Shown: in pieces, positions 20,801 to 29,730 of the stretch
Numbering within the stretch: the first letter of the stretch is position 1
Layout of the letters: each line of letters opens with the position of its first letter
Source of the DNA: Leishmania panamensis
Lineage: Eukaryota; Euglenozoa; Kinetoplastea; Trypanosomatida; Trypanosomatidae
Length of the DNA stretch: 64,000 bases
Assembly (NCBI RefSeq): GCF_000755165.1
Contig: NC_025866.1
Location: forward strand, 495,104 to 559,103
Reading direction: 5' to 3'
The notes under the pieces: generated by a model
What the model was told of the DNA's origin: nothing
The model's input: only the letters and a program-made list of their open reading frames with translations
The model's database searches: none
Position numbers and translations under genes: made by a program

Positions 20801-23800
20801 AAGCGGCACGCTTGCGGTGGTACCCATCGCGGCAGATGCGGCGGTGTCAGGGTGCTGGGTGACCGACTGAGAGTGGGTCGCGGTCATATGCACTGGGGCC
20901 ACCGAGAGCGGGACATCCGTTGATGTCTTTGACACCCCTACATTGTCTCTAAAGACCTTCGTTGCTCCTCCTCCTGCCTCACCACTGTAGCTGCTATGAA
21001 TATGCGAAGTGGAGCTGGTGAAGGGCTTTGCTGCCGCTGTCGGCGACACCGCCCGCTTTACAAACGACGCTGGGGACTCGGAAGCGGAAGCGTCGCTGAT
21101 AGGCGACGAGGTCGCTTCGCACTCTTTAACTGTTGACGCTATATCTTCTATGGAGGCGATCTTCCTAGCTATGCTGTGCGCCGAGTTGCGCGTGTTTCCT
21201 TTCGGCCCAACTGCGGGAAGCCGCTGCACTGGCGCCGCCACCAACAGTGGCATCCCACTGCGAGCACTACCAAAAGCTAGGGTGGCTCCGGCAGCCTCAT
21301 CGGTTTGCGTGCCACTGCTGAACTGCAGCAAGAGTGGACGCGAACGAAGTCCATCACTCTTGGCATCGAAGACTCGGCCTACAGTATGCTCACCCTCATC
21401 GTCGGAGGCGGACCACGCACCGTTGGTGTGCCCGAATGCGTCAATATTACTGTGTAAGTCGTGGTTATACTGCCGTTGCGGAGACACACCAATCTCCGAT
21501 CGCAGCACCAGACGCGGAAGAACCTGCATCGACATCGGTGTGATGCCTATGCGCTCCACCAAAGGCGATGAAACAAGCGCCGCTCCATCCTTTGCCATGT
21601 GCGCGGCGCTGTAGAACTCTTCGTTCTGGGTCGCGCAATACCGAGCGCCGGGGATGGTTGCAGACGAAAGAGGGCGTCGCCGGTGCTCAACAGAGCTGTG
21701 CCTTCTGCTCTCGTGCTTGTGCCTCCGTCGTGAATTGTGAGGATACCCACCGTTGCACCTGTGCGCCGACTTCTCATTTGAGTGGCATGAGTCGCCTCGA
21801 GAAGATCGTTCGTGGGATGGCGACGTCGTGCGCACCCTCGTTACCGTGTCGTTCATCGCAGCTGAGTGAGACCGGTGGCTGCGGTGTCGTGGCCGCTCAC
21901 GATCGTGTGGCACGCTGTGTTGTGAATGCGGTGAGCGTGTGTGACTACTGTGCGACCGCAACGCTGTTGTCGTGGTCGATGGCGCGACAGAGGATCGGCG
22001 ACTCGCACTTCGAAAGGACAGTTCCGACAGTGCCTGCCGGAACATTCTACGATCTGCCTCGCTGATCTCGTCCTCACCGGCATGGTAGTCGCCACCGTCG
22101 CACTTGTGCGCAGCTTCGCTCGAGCTCCAGCATTGACGTTGAGATACACGGCTAGGAAAACGAGAGGACACGGAGGTACACCTACTTTGTCCCATGTGGT
22201 CGATCAGTTTCTCCAGAACCGGAGTAGCTGCCGCGGCTGGTAAACTGGCGCTGCGCGCGCGTCGCTGCTGCTGCGGAGACCCTTGCAACAGGGAGTTTGA
22301 TTCAAGTAACGCTGCAGCTCCCTCCTTGAAGGGCAGCAGCGACATCTGCATCACCGGATCGTTCTCAGAAGGTACCGCGCCAGTCTTCTTGCGGCGCACG
22401 ACGACAACGAGCTTCTTGCGAAGCACTTTCCTTCCGCCTGGGGTGTTGAGCACCCGCTCTGAGGAGAACCTTGAGGAGACAGAGGGCGGAGGACTGCTTC
22501 TAGCGTGGGAGGCCAGCGTAGAAGTGTCCCAGAGAAGCTCGTCGGCCGGCACCCCACCACTAGAGAGGAGTGAAGAGGACTTGACTGACGCTTCCATGGC
22601 AGCGGCACCATCGTTGTCATGGCTGCTGCGCTGGAGGTGAAGCTGCCGCACCTCAGAATGCGGATGTAGTATAACACCGGTAGTGGACTGACCGAATGAA
22701 GTGCCACGTCGTGATTTGGTAGTGGGCGAATCGTGGCGCATCATTATATCGCGCAAGCTCACCGACTCGTAGGTTGCTGGTTGGTGGTTCGCCGCTCTTT
22801 CCGAGCACGGGCTCCTGCGACGCGCGTGGAGCCTCGAGTGCCGCCGATGCGGCTGCTCTACGTGGGAGCTGGTGCTCCTCGCGTTGGCACTTGGTGAGTG
22901 CTGTTCTTCATGTGGCAGAGACTCTTGTCGCGCGAGCTCATGACGGTGACGACGCTCGCGTAAGAGCGGATCTACATATACCTGTGACACATCTCCCTCC
23001 ACCACTCCTGCGGCTTGCCTATCCTTGGTTTGTTTCGATTTCTCCGTCGTGGTCACAGCTGATAGAACCGACGGTATTATCTCATGCTGCTGCTGGTAGT
23101 TTTTTAGCACTGTAGCAGATGTATCGGTGTAGCCGTGGTGCTTTCTACGCGTCCGCAACGGCATCCGTCTCGGCTCCGGCGCGGCCGCCGCGGTCGCGAA
23201 GCCGGACAGGTCACCTGCCACACTCCGGTCGGAGCTGTGGCCTGTAATAGTGGAGGGGGAATATCCAGTGGAGGAAAACAAGCTCGTTTCTCTGTATGGA
23301 GGTGGAGCTCCTGAATTGGCATGGTTGTCCTGCCCTCGATTTTCTTCACCCACCAGCATGCCGCAACTGCGGTTGTGTGAGGTCGATAGGAATGCGCTCG
23401 TCACCGCTTTTGAAGAGCGTCCATGATTGTGCTCGTGGCTGCTGTTGCCGAGATTTGGTTCGTATGTGTTGTCTTGCTGAGTCTGCAGTGGCGGTCGCGG
23501 CGTCGCCGATGATGGCACTCGACTTGTTCTCCTTTGGTTCAAGGTGCTGCCTCTACTACTACTGCTGGTACGATCACTATTCTCGGTTGAGTTTGCACTG
23601 TGTCGACGGGGCGTGGGGCTGCCGGCCCGCGTTTTATGAGCAGAAAAGGCGGGCACGGGTGGTGATGATGAGGTCGGCAGGTGGCTCAGCCCTCGCTGCT
23701 CCTCTTGATGTGCCTTCAGGGGTGAGGCGTAGCGTGCTGACAAGGAGTCGTCGCTGTCAGTGCTGAGCGAGTCGTTGTCATTGCTCCGTTGGCTGCTGCT

Positions 23801-25309
23801 GCTGCTGTCCATGTCATCCTCTGGGTCAAGTCTTTCACGTCGGGATTTTCGCCCCCGCTGCTGGATGCTCACCTCTGTTGGGGGGTCATCTTGGTACGCG
23901 TCTGACGGCCAGCGCTGCCGTGGAGGCGGGCGGCGCACAACCGCGGCGACGTCAGCGACACCCTCGGTTTCGCTTCGATTGTGCGGCTGGGTCAGTACGT
24001 CGTCGTCGTGCCCGATAGTCTCCATCGAAGGACTTCTCGCGCGGCGCTGATCGATACGTCGATCGGGACCTTGCGTGAGATGCTGCAAGGCAGGAACGCG
24101 GTGCTGCGGCGCCACATCAAGCGTAATCTCGTCTCCTTCTTCTTCGGGTGAGGGGGGCGCGGAGGGGACTGCCACCGGCGTCGATAATGGCAGCCCAGTC
24201 CGGCTTGTGTATCCGCCCCCGCTGCCGCGTGGCGGGGAGTGGGTCCGGGAGCGACTAGATAGACGCGGACGCTCCGGTGAAAGTGAGGACGAGGCCCACT
24301 GTTGCTGTGGCGCTGGCACAGGGCTCGACGCCCTGCGGCTAGGATCCTCGTTACATTCCTGGCTGTGATAGTCACTGTTAGGCGAGGAAGAGTCGAGGCT
24401 GCGCGCGCTTCGCGCGTGCCGTGGCGGCGTCCCATTGACAGGCGTTGTCAGCGTCACGATGTCGTAGCGCAGCGACGGCTCTGCGGACTCGTAATCGTCG
24501 CTGTCGTCCTCGTTTTCTTCTTTGCCATGTCGACGGTCGTGGGGTTCATCCAGTCGGGGAGGCGAGACCCCTACAAAGCTAATTCGGCGGCTGCTCGACT
24601 GTGGCGTCCTGCCGCTTGCGGAGCCCGATTGTCTCAAGATAGACCGTGGGGTGTCGGTGGCAATAGAACTGGAGAGACTCATTGGGCTGGTTGGCCCGGT
24701 GATGGGGCTCATCGTTGGGATCGGCGGCACAGCGATCGTGGCTAAACTACTTTCTGGCATCATGACTGGAAAGCGGTGTTGAGGGTGTGTTGCGCCATCG
24801 TTGCTACCACTGACCTCACGTGACTGTGCGCTCCCTTCGTCTGCGTAGTCCACATCAATGTCGCCTTCCGCCTCCTCCAAGGTACTGTTCAGGTCTTCCC
24901 GCGGAACGGCTGCGGCGACGTCCGGCGAATCCTGCTGCAGCGGCTTCCCGTGCAGTAGTTCGTCTCCCATGCTCGCCTTCCACGCATCCGCAGAGGCGCT
25001 ACTAGGTGAACGCGCTGAAACGGGTCTCGACGAGGGCTTTGGCTGCTGTGGTGGTACCGCTCTCATGCCGGTTGCACCGCCACCAGAGAGGCTGCTGGAG
25101 CTATACGAGGCGAGAGGGACACCGTCGACATCACACCCCACGTCGATGTGCGGTCGATTCGCTTGGTCAGGTAAACAGGATACATTCACTGGATTGATGT
25201 GAGGCCAAGGGGTTGGCAAGTATGGTGTAGAGGATGGCGCAGTAGACGAGCTGCCCATAGCAGACTTGTGGCTGCCTAAGCGCGGCAGTGGAGGAGGACT
25301 CGCGTTCAT
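17891..25309 (-). CDS. giant disordered Ser/Arg/His-rich protein, function unknown
   Basis: The protein has about 2472 aa from the ATG at 25307-25309. The frame also offers a GTG at 25357. Nearly all of it is low complexity: Ser, Pro, Arg, His and Gln dominate, with SR-like pieces (RSRSVVEK, SRSCTRSRSSR) and strongly basic Lys/Arg/His clusters at roughly residues 1850-2070 (e.g. KKSKEKKSRYDGDDKHKKRK). These could be nuclear localisation signals. I see no enzymatic motif. The final 45 residues (ILTEYTVTDAQTAEDFVQGV and following) read like a compact conserved alpha/beta segment and are the best candidate for a real domain. Reading frame integrity over 7.4 kb argues for selection. A scaffold, cytoskeletal or nuclear role are all possible and I cannot choose. 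A pyrimidine tract (coding strand) lies at 25479-25521. Confidence 0.88.
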   Translation of the reverse strand: MNASPPPLPRLGSHKSAMGSSSTAPSSTPYLPTPWPHINPVNVSCLPDQANRPHIDVGCDVDGVPLASYSSSSLSGGGATGMRAVPPQQPKPSSRPVSARSPSSASADAWKASMGDELLHGKPLQQDSPDVAAAVPREDLNSTLEEAEGDIDVDYADEGSAQSREVSGSNDGATHPQHRFPVMMPESSLATIAVPPIPTMSPITGPTSPMSLSSSIATDTPRSILRQSGSASGRTPQSSSRRISFVGVSPPRLDEPHDRRHGKEENEDDSDDYESAEPSLRYDIVTLTTPVNGTPPRHARSARSLDSSSPNSDYHSQECNEDPSRRASSPVPAPQQQWASSSLSPERPRLSSRSRTHSPPRGSGGGYTSRTGLPLSTPVAVPSAPPSPEEEGDEITLDVAPQHRVPALQHLTQGPDRRIDQRRARSPSMETIGHDDDVLTQPHNRSETEGVADVAAVVRRPPPRQRWPSDAYQDDPPTEVSIQQRGRKSRRERLDPEDDMDSSSSSQRSNDNDSLSTDSDDSLSARYASPLKAHQEEQRGLSHLPTSSSPPVPAFSAHKTRAGSPTPRRHSANSTENSDRTSSSSRGSTLNQRRTSRVPSSATPRPPLQTQQDNTYEPNLGNSSHEHNHGRSSKAVTSAFLSTSHNRSCGMLVGEENRGQDNHANSGAPPPYRETSLFSSTGYSPSTITGHSSDRSVAGDLSGFATAAAAPEPRRMPLRTRRKHHGYTDTSATVLKNYQQQHEIIPSVLSAVTTTEKSKQTKDRQAAGVVEGDVSQVYVDPLLRERRHRHELARQESLPHEEQHSPSANARSTSSHVEQPHRRHSRLHARRRSPCSERAANHQPATYESVSLRDIMMRHDSPTTKSRRGTSFGQSTTGVILHPHSEVRQLHLQRSSHDNDGAAAMEASVKSSSLLSSGGVPADELLWDTSTLASHARSSPPPSVSSRFSSERVLNTPGGRKVLRKKLVVVVRRKKTGAVPSENDPVMQMSLLPFKEGAAALLESNSLLQGSPQQQRRARSASLPAAAATPVLEKLIDHMGQSRCTSVSSRFPSRVSQRQCWSSSEAAHKCDGGDYHAGEDEISEADRRMFRQALSELSFRSASRRSSVAPSTTTTALRSHSSHTRSPHSQHSVPHDRERPRHRSHRSHSAAMNDTVTRVRTTSPSHERSSRGDSCHSNEKSAHRCNGGYPHNSRRRHKHESRRHSSVEHRRRPLSSATIPGARYCATQNEEFYSAAHMAKDGAALVSSPLVERIGITPMSMQVLPRLVLRSEIGVSPQRQYNHDLHSNIDAFGHTNGAWSASDDEGEHTVGRVFDAKSDGLRSRPLLLQFSSGTQTDEAAGATLAFGSARSGMPLLVAAPVQRLPAVGPKGNTRNSAHSIARKIASIEDIASTVKECEATSSPISDASASESPASFVKRAVSPTAAAKPFTSSTSHIHSSYSGEAGGGATKVFRDNVGVSKTSTDVPLSVAPVHMTATHSQSVTQHPDTAASAAMGTTASVPLFMPPLMVDDLSQLSHEWQSTLRERTSKAKQDAIEKFLIASAEAGAASTEATVAAAASLPPLCLAGPFVLGENSNMYASGCAGPRVPAVGAEASFERQGCNMPAQAHQGLALQEFYGGSAASAAIPSVSLSAYAIPPQSGPRSFLEIERDVQQRSGSPQSAVQQATGQQQQEERSPSLFTPSKAKYMQETLVARELASGGKAAPVKCRGSGEESSTAATKHSGGKDRGALSECLRANSDGPRPTKPFDLEAPSTVEANDTVDVVDIVQPPLPTDLLSAPSTLAETEEQTRRGNRMCSSSISSRQRSRSVVEKAAPAEGAIAAATNGVGVHSALPLPSFFSVVEPATEAHTSHSVKKAAKHRSGNRHRRNERRKHSSHHGTSASSRRSPSPSSSEASKLHSTKRSKKSKEKKSRYDGDDKHKKRKHGHERHGRCSRSCTRSRSSRTGDATLFEMSDDSEVDSNLTTSMEFQLSRLLLLREAASVKVPTPTAASGASRRSKHDKEKENRKAAAAKKGEHHHHRNRSAKAKKRKMSSKRGEKRRRTSSAGSTVCRISSGAEKRKKTGKEKVRHRSASPPNPWPLPPPPPRQHSNALYGVEATADDAAAGGAVDAKIRSAALRSDWALRYRSLCDDHATLGSPRSILEDHTQSRSCYQSTRPSFRGGSLYTGDQEEGVETDRARHHTETRAGEDTEMLYGHYRRYSHDISPLRGQRPYAASAASRWANGARRAYRPALRADTTVEESSSQHRSHSDPSRPSMRWDDYVLGAERGAAGGPLSPFYTHTGRPQSLAQRRHSRSIDTITGGACSKGGGEGYSRASAQPTSSTCSATYTSRRRQTGEFDHIDDLPIRQYFNKEAVRKNDVKEDNPLVSTPTQDGAEEWRPDNARDFSYLRPRERAGKRTPPLPPPPSPPLASTSPPAVQTDSIFAAIPRSGALPILTEYTVTDAQTAEDFVQGVKEIISALQLYRKSV

Positions 25310-26160
25310 CAGTACGAGCGTGCATCCCCCCCTCTTTACTGACTTTTCCGCTTCCACTACCCTGTGAGAGCCACAGAAAAAGACGGGTGTGCAACGGAAA
25401 CAAAGAGCCGAAAAATGGCGGCTGGGCGCGCAGGTGGGGCGGGGGTCTGTGGCGCTGGGATAAATGGACTCTAGATAGAAAAGCGGAAAGGAAAAGAAAG
25501 AAAAGGAGGAGGAAAAAAATCGAGTGGCCGCTGCGGGTAACTGTCAAAGTTGTAGGCATGGGTGGACAATGAGGGGAACGAAAAAAAAAACAAAAAACAC
25601 AGCGACGAGTAGTCGGAGGATGGAGGGAGGAAAAAGATCGAAAGGGGGTGTATGCGTGTGTGTGGGTGGGTGGGTGGGTGGGTGGTCGGGGGGGAGAGGT
25701 AGGGGTGGGGAAGCTCAGAAGTGAGGTGGGGGAGAGGGAGGTGCAGCGGGCGGAGGTTGACGACTCGGTTCGAGGTGACAGAGGGGAGGTCTTACCGATA
25801 CGAACGTCTACGCAAACAGTGGTGAGGGCAAAAGAAAGTGAGGTAGGGGAGTCGAAACGGGACTGCATACCAAAACAGATCATCGCCATCACGACTCCTG
25901 TGCGCAGCGGGTGCGGATCACCACTCCATTGTCTCACTCTCTTTTTTTTCCTCAGCCTCATCAATGATGTTTTCGATTGTGTTGCTTTTCGTGAGAGGGT
26001 GCAGAAAGGCAACAACAAAAGCTGCTGAGCTGCTCTCAGACGCAGCGCGAGAGGAGGAAACGAGGAGTAGATGTACGGGTGTTTTTGTCGGCCTACACCT
26101 ACGCACATGCATGCACCTGCACTTCCGAGGAAGGTCGAGCTTTCTCTCGCCCGTTCGAGT
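25310..26160. other. intergenic spacer
   Basis: This is the leader of the giant gene and the 3' UTR of the Dus gene. It contains a long purine tract (plus) at 25479-25521, an A-rich tract near 25580-25600, and a (GGGT)n microsatellite at about 25660-25685. No convincing gene. Confidence 0.6.
25660..25685. repeat. (GGGT)n microsatellite
   Basis: Tandem GGGT units (GGGTGGGTGGGTGGGTGG). A G-rich strand like this could form a G-quadruplex. It sits on the non-transcribed strand. Confidence 0.85.
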
Positions 26161-27699
26161 TTATTCGCATCCGATGCGCCCGCCTTCCACGTACACGCCA
26201 ATGTCTTGCAGAGAGTTCAGAACGGAGAGGTTAGATCGCAGCAGCACCAGATGATTGCGCTCCGCAGGAGATACATACAGCCGCGCCATGCGTAACACTT
26301 GCTGCACCGTTGTTGGCACTGTCAGGTCGGTACGAATAGCCGCTCGCATGAAGTCTGAGATGACCTCGCGTGGGGTGACGGCAGTCTGCCACAGGTCAGG
26401 TACTGTGTATCGCAGTAACACGGCGTCTGCGCTTGACCGGTTGGGTGCCCACAAGAACGACACTGGCCGCACCGGGGAGAACGCCTTAGAGAAAGCATCA
26501 GGCGCTGCCGTCTCCGCCGGCAGCGCCACAGGATCGCAGGTTTGGGGTGACCATTCGCAGCGGCTCGCTACAAAGCTCAGCTCCGCCTCCATGGCAGCCC
26601 TCGATGCACCAGAGTAGAACATCGCAGGGTTGTCGAGCAGCCCGTTCGCGGACATAAGCCCGCCGCAACCGGTACGAAGAGCCGCCTCCATCGCCGTGCT
26701 CACATCCCTCACACCACCGTTCAGCACCACGGGCACTGAGAGATTCTCTCGGATGAGCTTGACGGCCTCAAACTGCACTGCGGCGCTTGGTTGGCTAGTA
26801 GCGGAGCGGCCATGCACTGTCAGCCAAGATGCACCGGCCGCCTCACACTGCCGCGCAAAGTCGACGCTGTTGCGCAGGTCATCTTTAATCCGCATCTTCA
26901 CCACACACGGAAGAAATGGTGGGGCGGTGGCGGGGCAGCTGCTGCACGCACCACCGATGCCGACCATCATTGGCGCTGTGTTCCCGTCTGGCATGGCGTT
27001 GCGAATAGAGCGCACCATGTCCGCCACCCGTTCTGGTTGGTCGAGTAGAGCCGCCCCGATTCCGTCCTTCATTGCCCACCGCTGTGGGCACCCGCAGTTA
27101 AGGTCGATGGCGTCGCAGTATGGTCGAAGGAGCAGAGCAGCTTCTGCGGCATCAGTCCCACTCTTCGCGGCCAGTTGCACGACGAGTCGATTTTCGCCCT
27201 CGTACAGCGCAAACTCGGCGTGTCGTGCATGCGGCGACTTGACGAAGCTCTCAGCAATGAGCATGTGAGTGTAGCCTATGCGCGTTCCCCATGATCGGCA
27301 CACTTGGCGAAACGCCGGTCTGCTGCACCGCACCATGGGAGCTTGTATAAAGCAGAGAGAGCAGTAGAGCTGCCGCCAATCGTGCGATGCGCAACTGACG
27401 GCAGGTTCGATGCAGCGCTGGTCGCGCTCGGCGTCTGCTTGCGACGTATCATGAGGGTGACACCCGGTGAGATGGGTGGCCACGTCGCCTTCCTGCTCAG
27501 TCGGTGTGAAGTGCGGCTCTGCAAGGGCATGGCGAGACTTGTATGTTACGGTTGCGTCATACTCGCGGGAAAGGTTCGCCAACGCAGCCGCAACTGCTCG
27601 GTCGGCCTCCGTGAGGAGCGCTGGCAAACACACGCTACGAGGCAGGTGATGAGGATCTTGTGCCCATGCGCGCTCGTACGGTGCCCAGTGGTTGCCCAT
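26161..27699 (-). CDS. DUS4: tRNA-dihydrouridine synthase, Dus4 type
   Basis: The protein has 512 aa from the ATG at 27697-27699. Residues from about 118 on form a Dus TIM barrel with bound FMN: APMVRCSRPAFR (120-131), DLNCGCPQRWAMKDGIGAALL (about 199-219) with the expected catalytic Cys204, then MRIKDDLRN, LTVHGRS and VVLNGGVRDV for FMN contacts. DLNCGCPQRWAM followed by a G-x-GA-x-L stretch is typical of Dus4, which reduces U20a/U20b of the tRNA D loop. The N-terminal 115 residues and the C-terminal part from about 420 are Leishmania-like additions. Fungal and human Dus4 have roughly 320-370 aa. The frame is open to 27993, but a (CT)n tract at 27745-27760 lies in this extension and marks it as leader. 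Confidence 0.93.
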   Translation of the reverse strand: MGNHWAPYERAWAQDPHHLPRSVCLPALLTEADRAVAAALANLSREYDATVTYKSRHALAEPHFTPTEQEGDVATHLTGCHPHDTSQADAERDQRCIEPAVSCASHDWRQLYCSLCFIQAPMVRCSRPAFRQVCRSWGTRIGYTHMLIAESFVKSPHARHAEFALYEGENRLVVQLAAKSGTDAAEAALLLRPYCDAIDLNCGCPQRWAMKDGIGAALLDQPERVADMVRSIRNAMPDGNTAPMMVGIGGACSSCPATAPPFLPCVVKMRIKDDLRNSVDFARQCEAAGASWLTVHGRSATSQPSAAVQFEAVKLIRENLSVPVVLNGGVRDVSTAMEAALRTGCGGLMSANGLLDNPAMFYSGASRAAMEAELSFVASRCEWSPQTCDPVALPAETAAPDAFSKAFSPVRPVSFLWAPNRSSADAVLLRYTVPDLWQTAVTPREVISDFMRAAIRTDLTVPTTVQQVLRMARLYVSPAERNHLVLLRSNLSVLNSLQDIGVYVEGGRIGCE

Positions 27700-28311
27700 C
27701 GTCTGTTCAGTGTGGGTGAGAGAAAAACAACGGAATGCGATCAGAGAGAGAGAGAGAGTAGGTGAATTAGAGTTAGCGGTAAGCTTGAAAATGGGAAACC
27801 CACAGAGGTACAGAGAGAGACGCTGAGTCTGCAGAAGCACGCCACCCTCATCTGGTGGAGGCGACACCAATATGAACAGGCACTCATGTGAGAAAGCCAA
27901 AAGAGCCAAAACGAGGTGGCGCCGTCGCCTCGGCATCTGTGCGTGCAGGGAGTTAGGCGGAGAGGTCGAGAGCACCTCGCCTGTGGCTGTCAAACAAATC
28001 CGTGCTTGTAACTTGATAAGCGAGGCTCGTACTGAGACTCCACTTCCATTTCTGCTCTGGTTGCTGCTACGGAAGACGTAATAAGCACGAAGAAAAAAAT
28101 GAGTTCATCACCAAAGCGAGTCGAGCAGCCGAAATAGACAGCATCCTTCACATGCATGCACTCGCTCAAGCAGACGCAACTATTCCTAGAACAACGCACG
28201 TATCAAGGAAGGCCTCACACTGGATAACGTACGCTTTACGCACCAACACCGCTACCACGACTGGTGTCCAACACGAAATGAGCAAACAAACGCATTCACG
28301 AAGGAGGTACG
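27700..28311. other. intergenic spacer
   Basis: This holds the Dus4 leader with its (CT)n tract and the 3' UTR of the gene ending at 28312. I see no other gene. Confidence 0.6.
27703..27760 (-). promoter_or_regulatory. predicted trans-splice acceptor region for the Dus4 gene
   Basis: On the coding strand a (CT)n run (plus 27745-27760) and a TTTTTCTCTC stretch precede CTGAACAG, whose AG falls at 27704-27703. This would leave a 5' leader of only three nucleotides after the spliced leader, so the AG may not be the one used. Confidence 0.45.
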
Positions 28312-29730
28312 TCACTGTGTGAAGCGGTGCTTCTCCTGTACATGCGCGTCAAACACCAACTCGCCGGAGGTGAAGTCTGTGAACGTCTCCATGCTCGTTG
28401 TCTGGTAGCTCGACTTCAAGATGAACTCCAGTACTTGGTGTACTTGCTCAGGGTCGTTTACGAGAGTCAACTCTGAAGCGAAGCTCCGCGTCCCACTCTC
28501 TCTGCGGTTGTCGCGGCGATTGGACTCAGTGCCATCCGCGGCAGCACTGCCTGCAGTACCCACCAGCGCCGAACTCTGCGTGCGCGGTCGAATCATACGC
28601 TCATTTGAAGTGCGGATAATGGGGAAGCGCCATTCCGCCAGCGGTCGCTCGTGGGCCATGCGCCACCGCGTCACCTCTTTCGACAGCAAACGCACCGAGA
28701 GCATCAGACCGATTTCATCGAGACCCGGTGTCAACGCATCGCCACTGTCGCCGTTGCATCCACCCCCGCCGCGGCTCCACGTTGCGGCTGGGGCGTCCGA
28801 CGTGGGGCTGCCCATGGCCGAGACCGACTGAGACGGGGACATGGGTGAGCCCGACAAAGGCAGTGCGTGCCGCAGATCGACTGGCTGCAAGAGAGCCCGC
28901 GGTAGTGGTGGTGGCGCCGGCACGCCTGCTGTGTTGCCGCTAGGTACTAGCCGATCGGCTGTCTTCTCCCCCTGCAAGGCTTCCACAGCGCCAGCGCCGT
29001 CCATGGGGTTGCTGAGCACCGTCGCGTTGGCCGACGCGCTCTGCCCCGCTATCAGCGCCTGACTGGAGAACGATGGCGAACTGGAAGAGTTGAGCTGAGC
29101 TAGCCGCTGCTCGTGCTGCGACACGAGAACCTCGATTTCTTCCACCACGCGATTGTAGGCGGTGGTGATCGTGGGATTGTGCGTCTCACGGACGGTGATG
29201 TGCACGCCACCGAGCTTGTGCAAGACCTGTGTCACCGGTACTACAAACGGCTGATCATGCTGCCGCTGAAGCGCCGCCAACTCGGCTGTCTCGGCGAGCG
29301 TCAACGACCGCGCCGAGGTATCTGGGGAGGTGTCAAAGGAACCAGGAAATGCCGCTGCTGTCGCACCCGTGGCTACTCGGAAAGAACCACCCTGCTGCGG
29401 CGACTGGTTCTGCATTGTGGCTGGGTAGCGGCCCCAAAAGCTGGACATCACAGACACTGCGGAAGTTAAAAGCGTGGTGGCCGACGGAGCCGTTGTGCCG
29501 GTGCTGACCGTACCGCCAGAACCCCGCGACGCTGCGTAGTCGCGCAGTGCGGCGGGCCGCGGCCCGACGGGGGATTGAAACTCAATAGAGTAGAGAATGG
29601 CGTAGAGAAGGGCAGATAGGGCTGAGGGAGTGACGCGAATGGGTCGTGGTTGTGAATCGGCAGCACTAAGCGACGCCGCGCCGGGAGCCAACGTCGCCGA
29701 CGGCATGTAGCTGAAGACTTGGTAGTTCAT
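28312..29730 (-). CDS. candidate ATG101-like HORMA protein
   Basis: The protein has 472 aa from the ATG at 29728-29730 (MNYQVFSY). Three pieces follow the layout of ATG101, a HORMA-domain subunit of the ATG1/ULK autophagy-initiation complex. A helix SALSALLYAILYSIEFQSP is followed by GPRP at about 37-60. A strand-plus-helix VHITVRETHNPTITTAYNRV sits mid-protein. The segment LSVRLLSKEVTRWRMAHERP then LAEWRFPI has the spacing of the ATG101 stretch with its W-F and WEVW residues. Long Ser/Ala/Pro/Gly-rich insertions separate these pieces; human ATG101 has 218 aa. The comparison is from memory and by eye, so the function is a hypothesis. The frame runs upstream to 29940, but a pyrimidine tract and AG near 29805-29843 fall inside it. 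Confidence 0.8.
   Translation of the reverse strand: MNYQVFSYMPSATLAPGAASLSAADSQPRPIRVTPSALSALLYAILYSIEFQSPVGPRPAALRDYAASRGSGGTVSTGTTAPSATTLLTSAVSVMSSFWGRYPATMQNQSPQQGGSFRVATGATAAAFPGSFDTSPDTSARSLTLAETAELAALQRQHDQPFVVPVTQVLHKLGGVHITVRETHNPTITTAYNRVVEEIEVLVSQHEQRLAQLNSSSSPSFSSQALIAGQSASANATVLSNPMDGAGAVEALQGEKTADRLVPSGNTAGVPAPPPLPRALLQPVDLRHALPLSGSPMSPSQSVSAMGSPTSDAPAATWSRGGGGCNGDSGDALTPGLDEIGLMLSVRLLSKEVTRWRMAHERPLAEWRFPIIRTSNERMIRPRTQSSALVGTAGSAAADGTESNRRDNRRESGTRSFASELTLVNDPEQVHQVLEFILKSSYQTTSMETFTDFTSGELVFDAHVQEKHRFTQ

Noticed and set aside
25167..26201. Minus frame of 344 codons between the giant gene and Dus4
   Set aside because: Overlaps the start of the giant gene and reads through polypyrimidine tracts; typical leader sequence.
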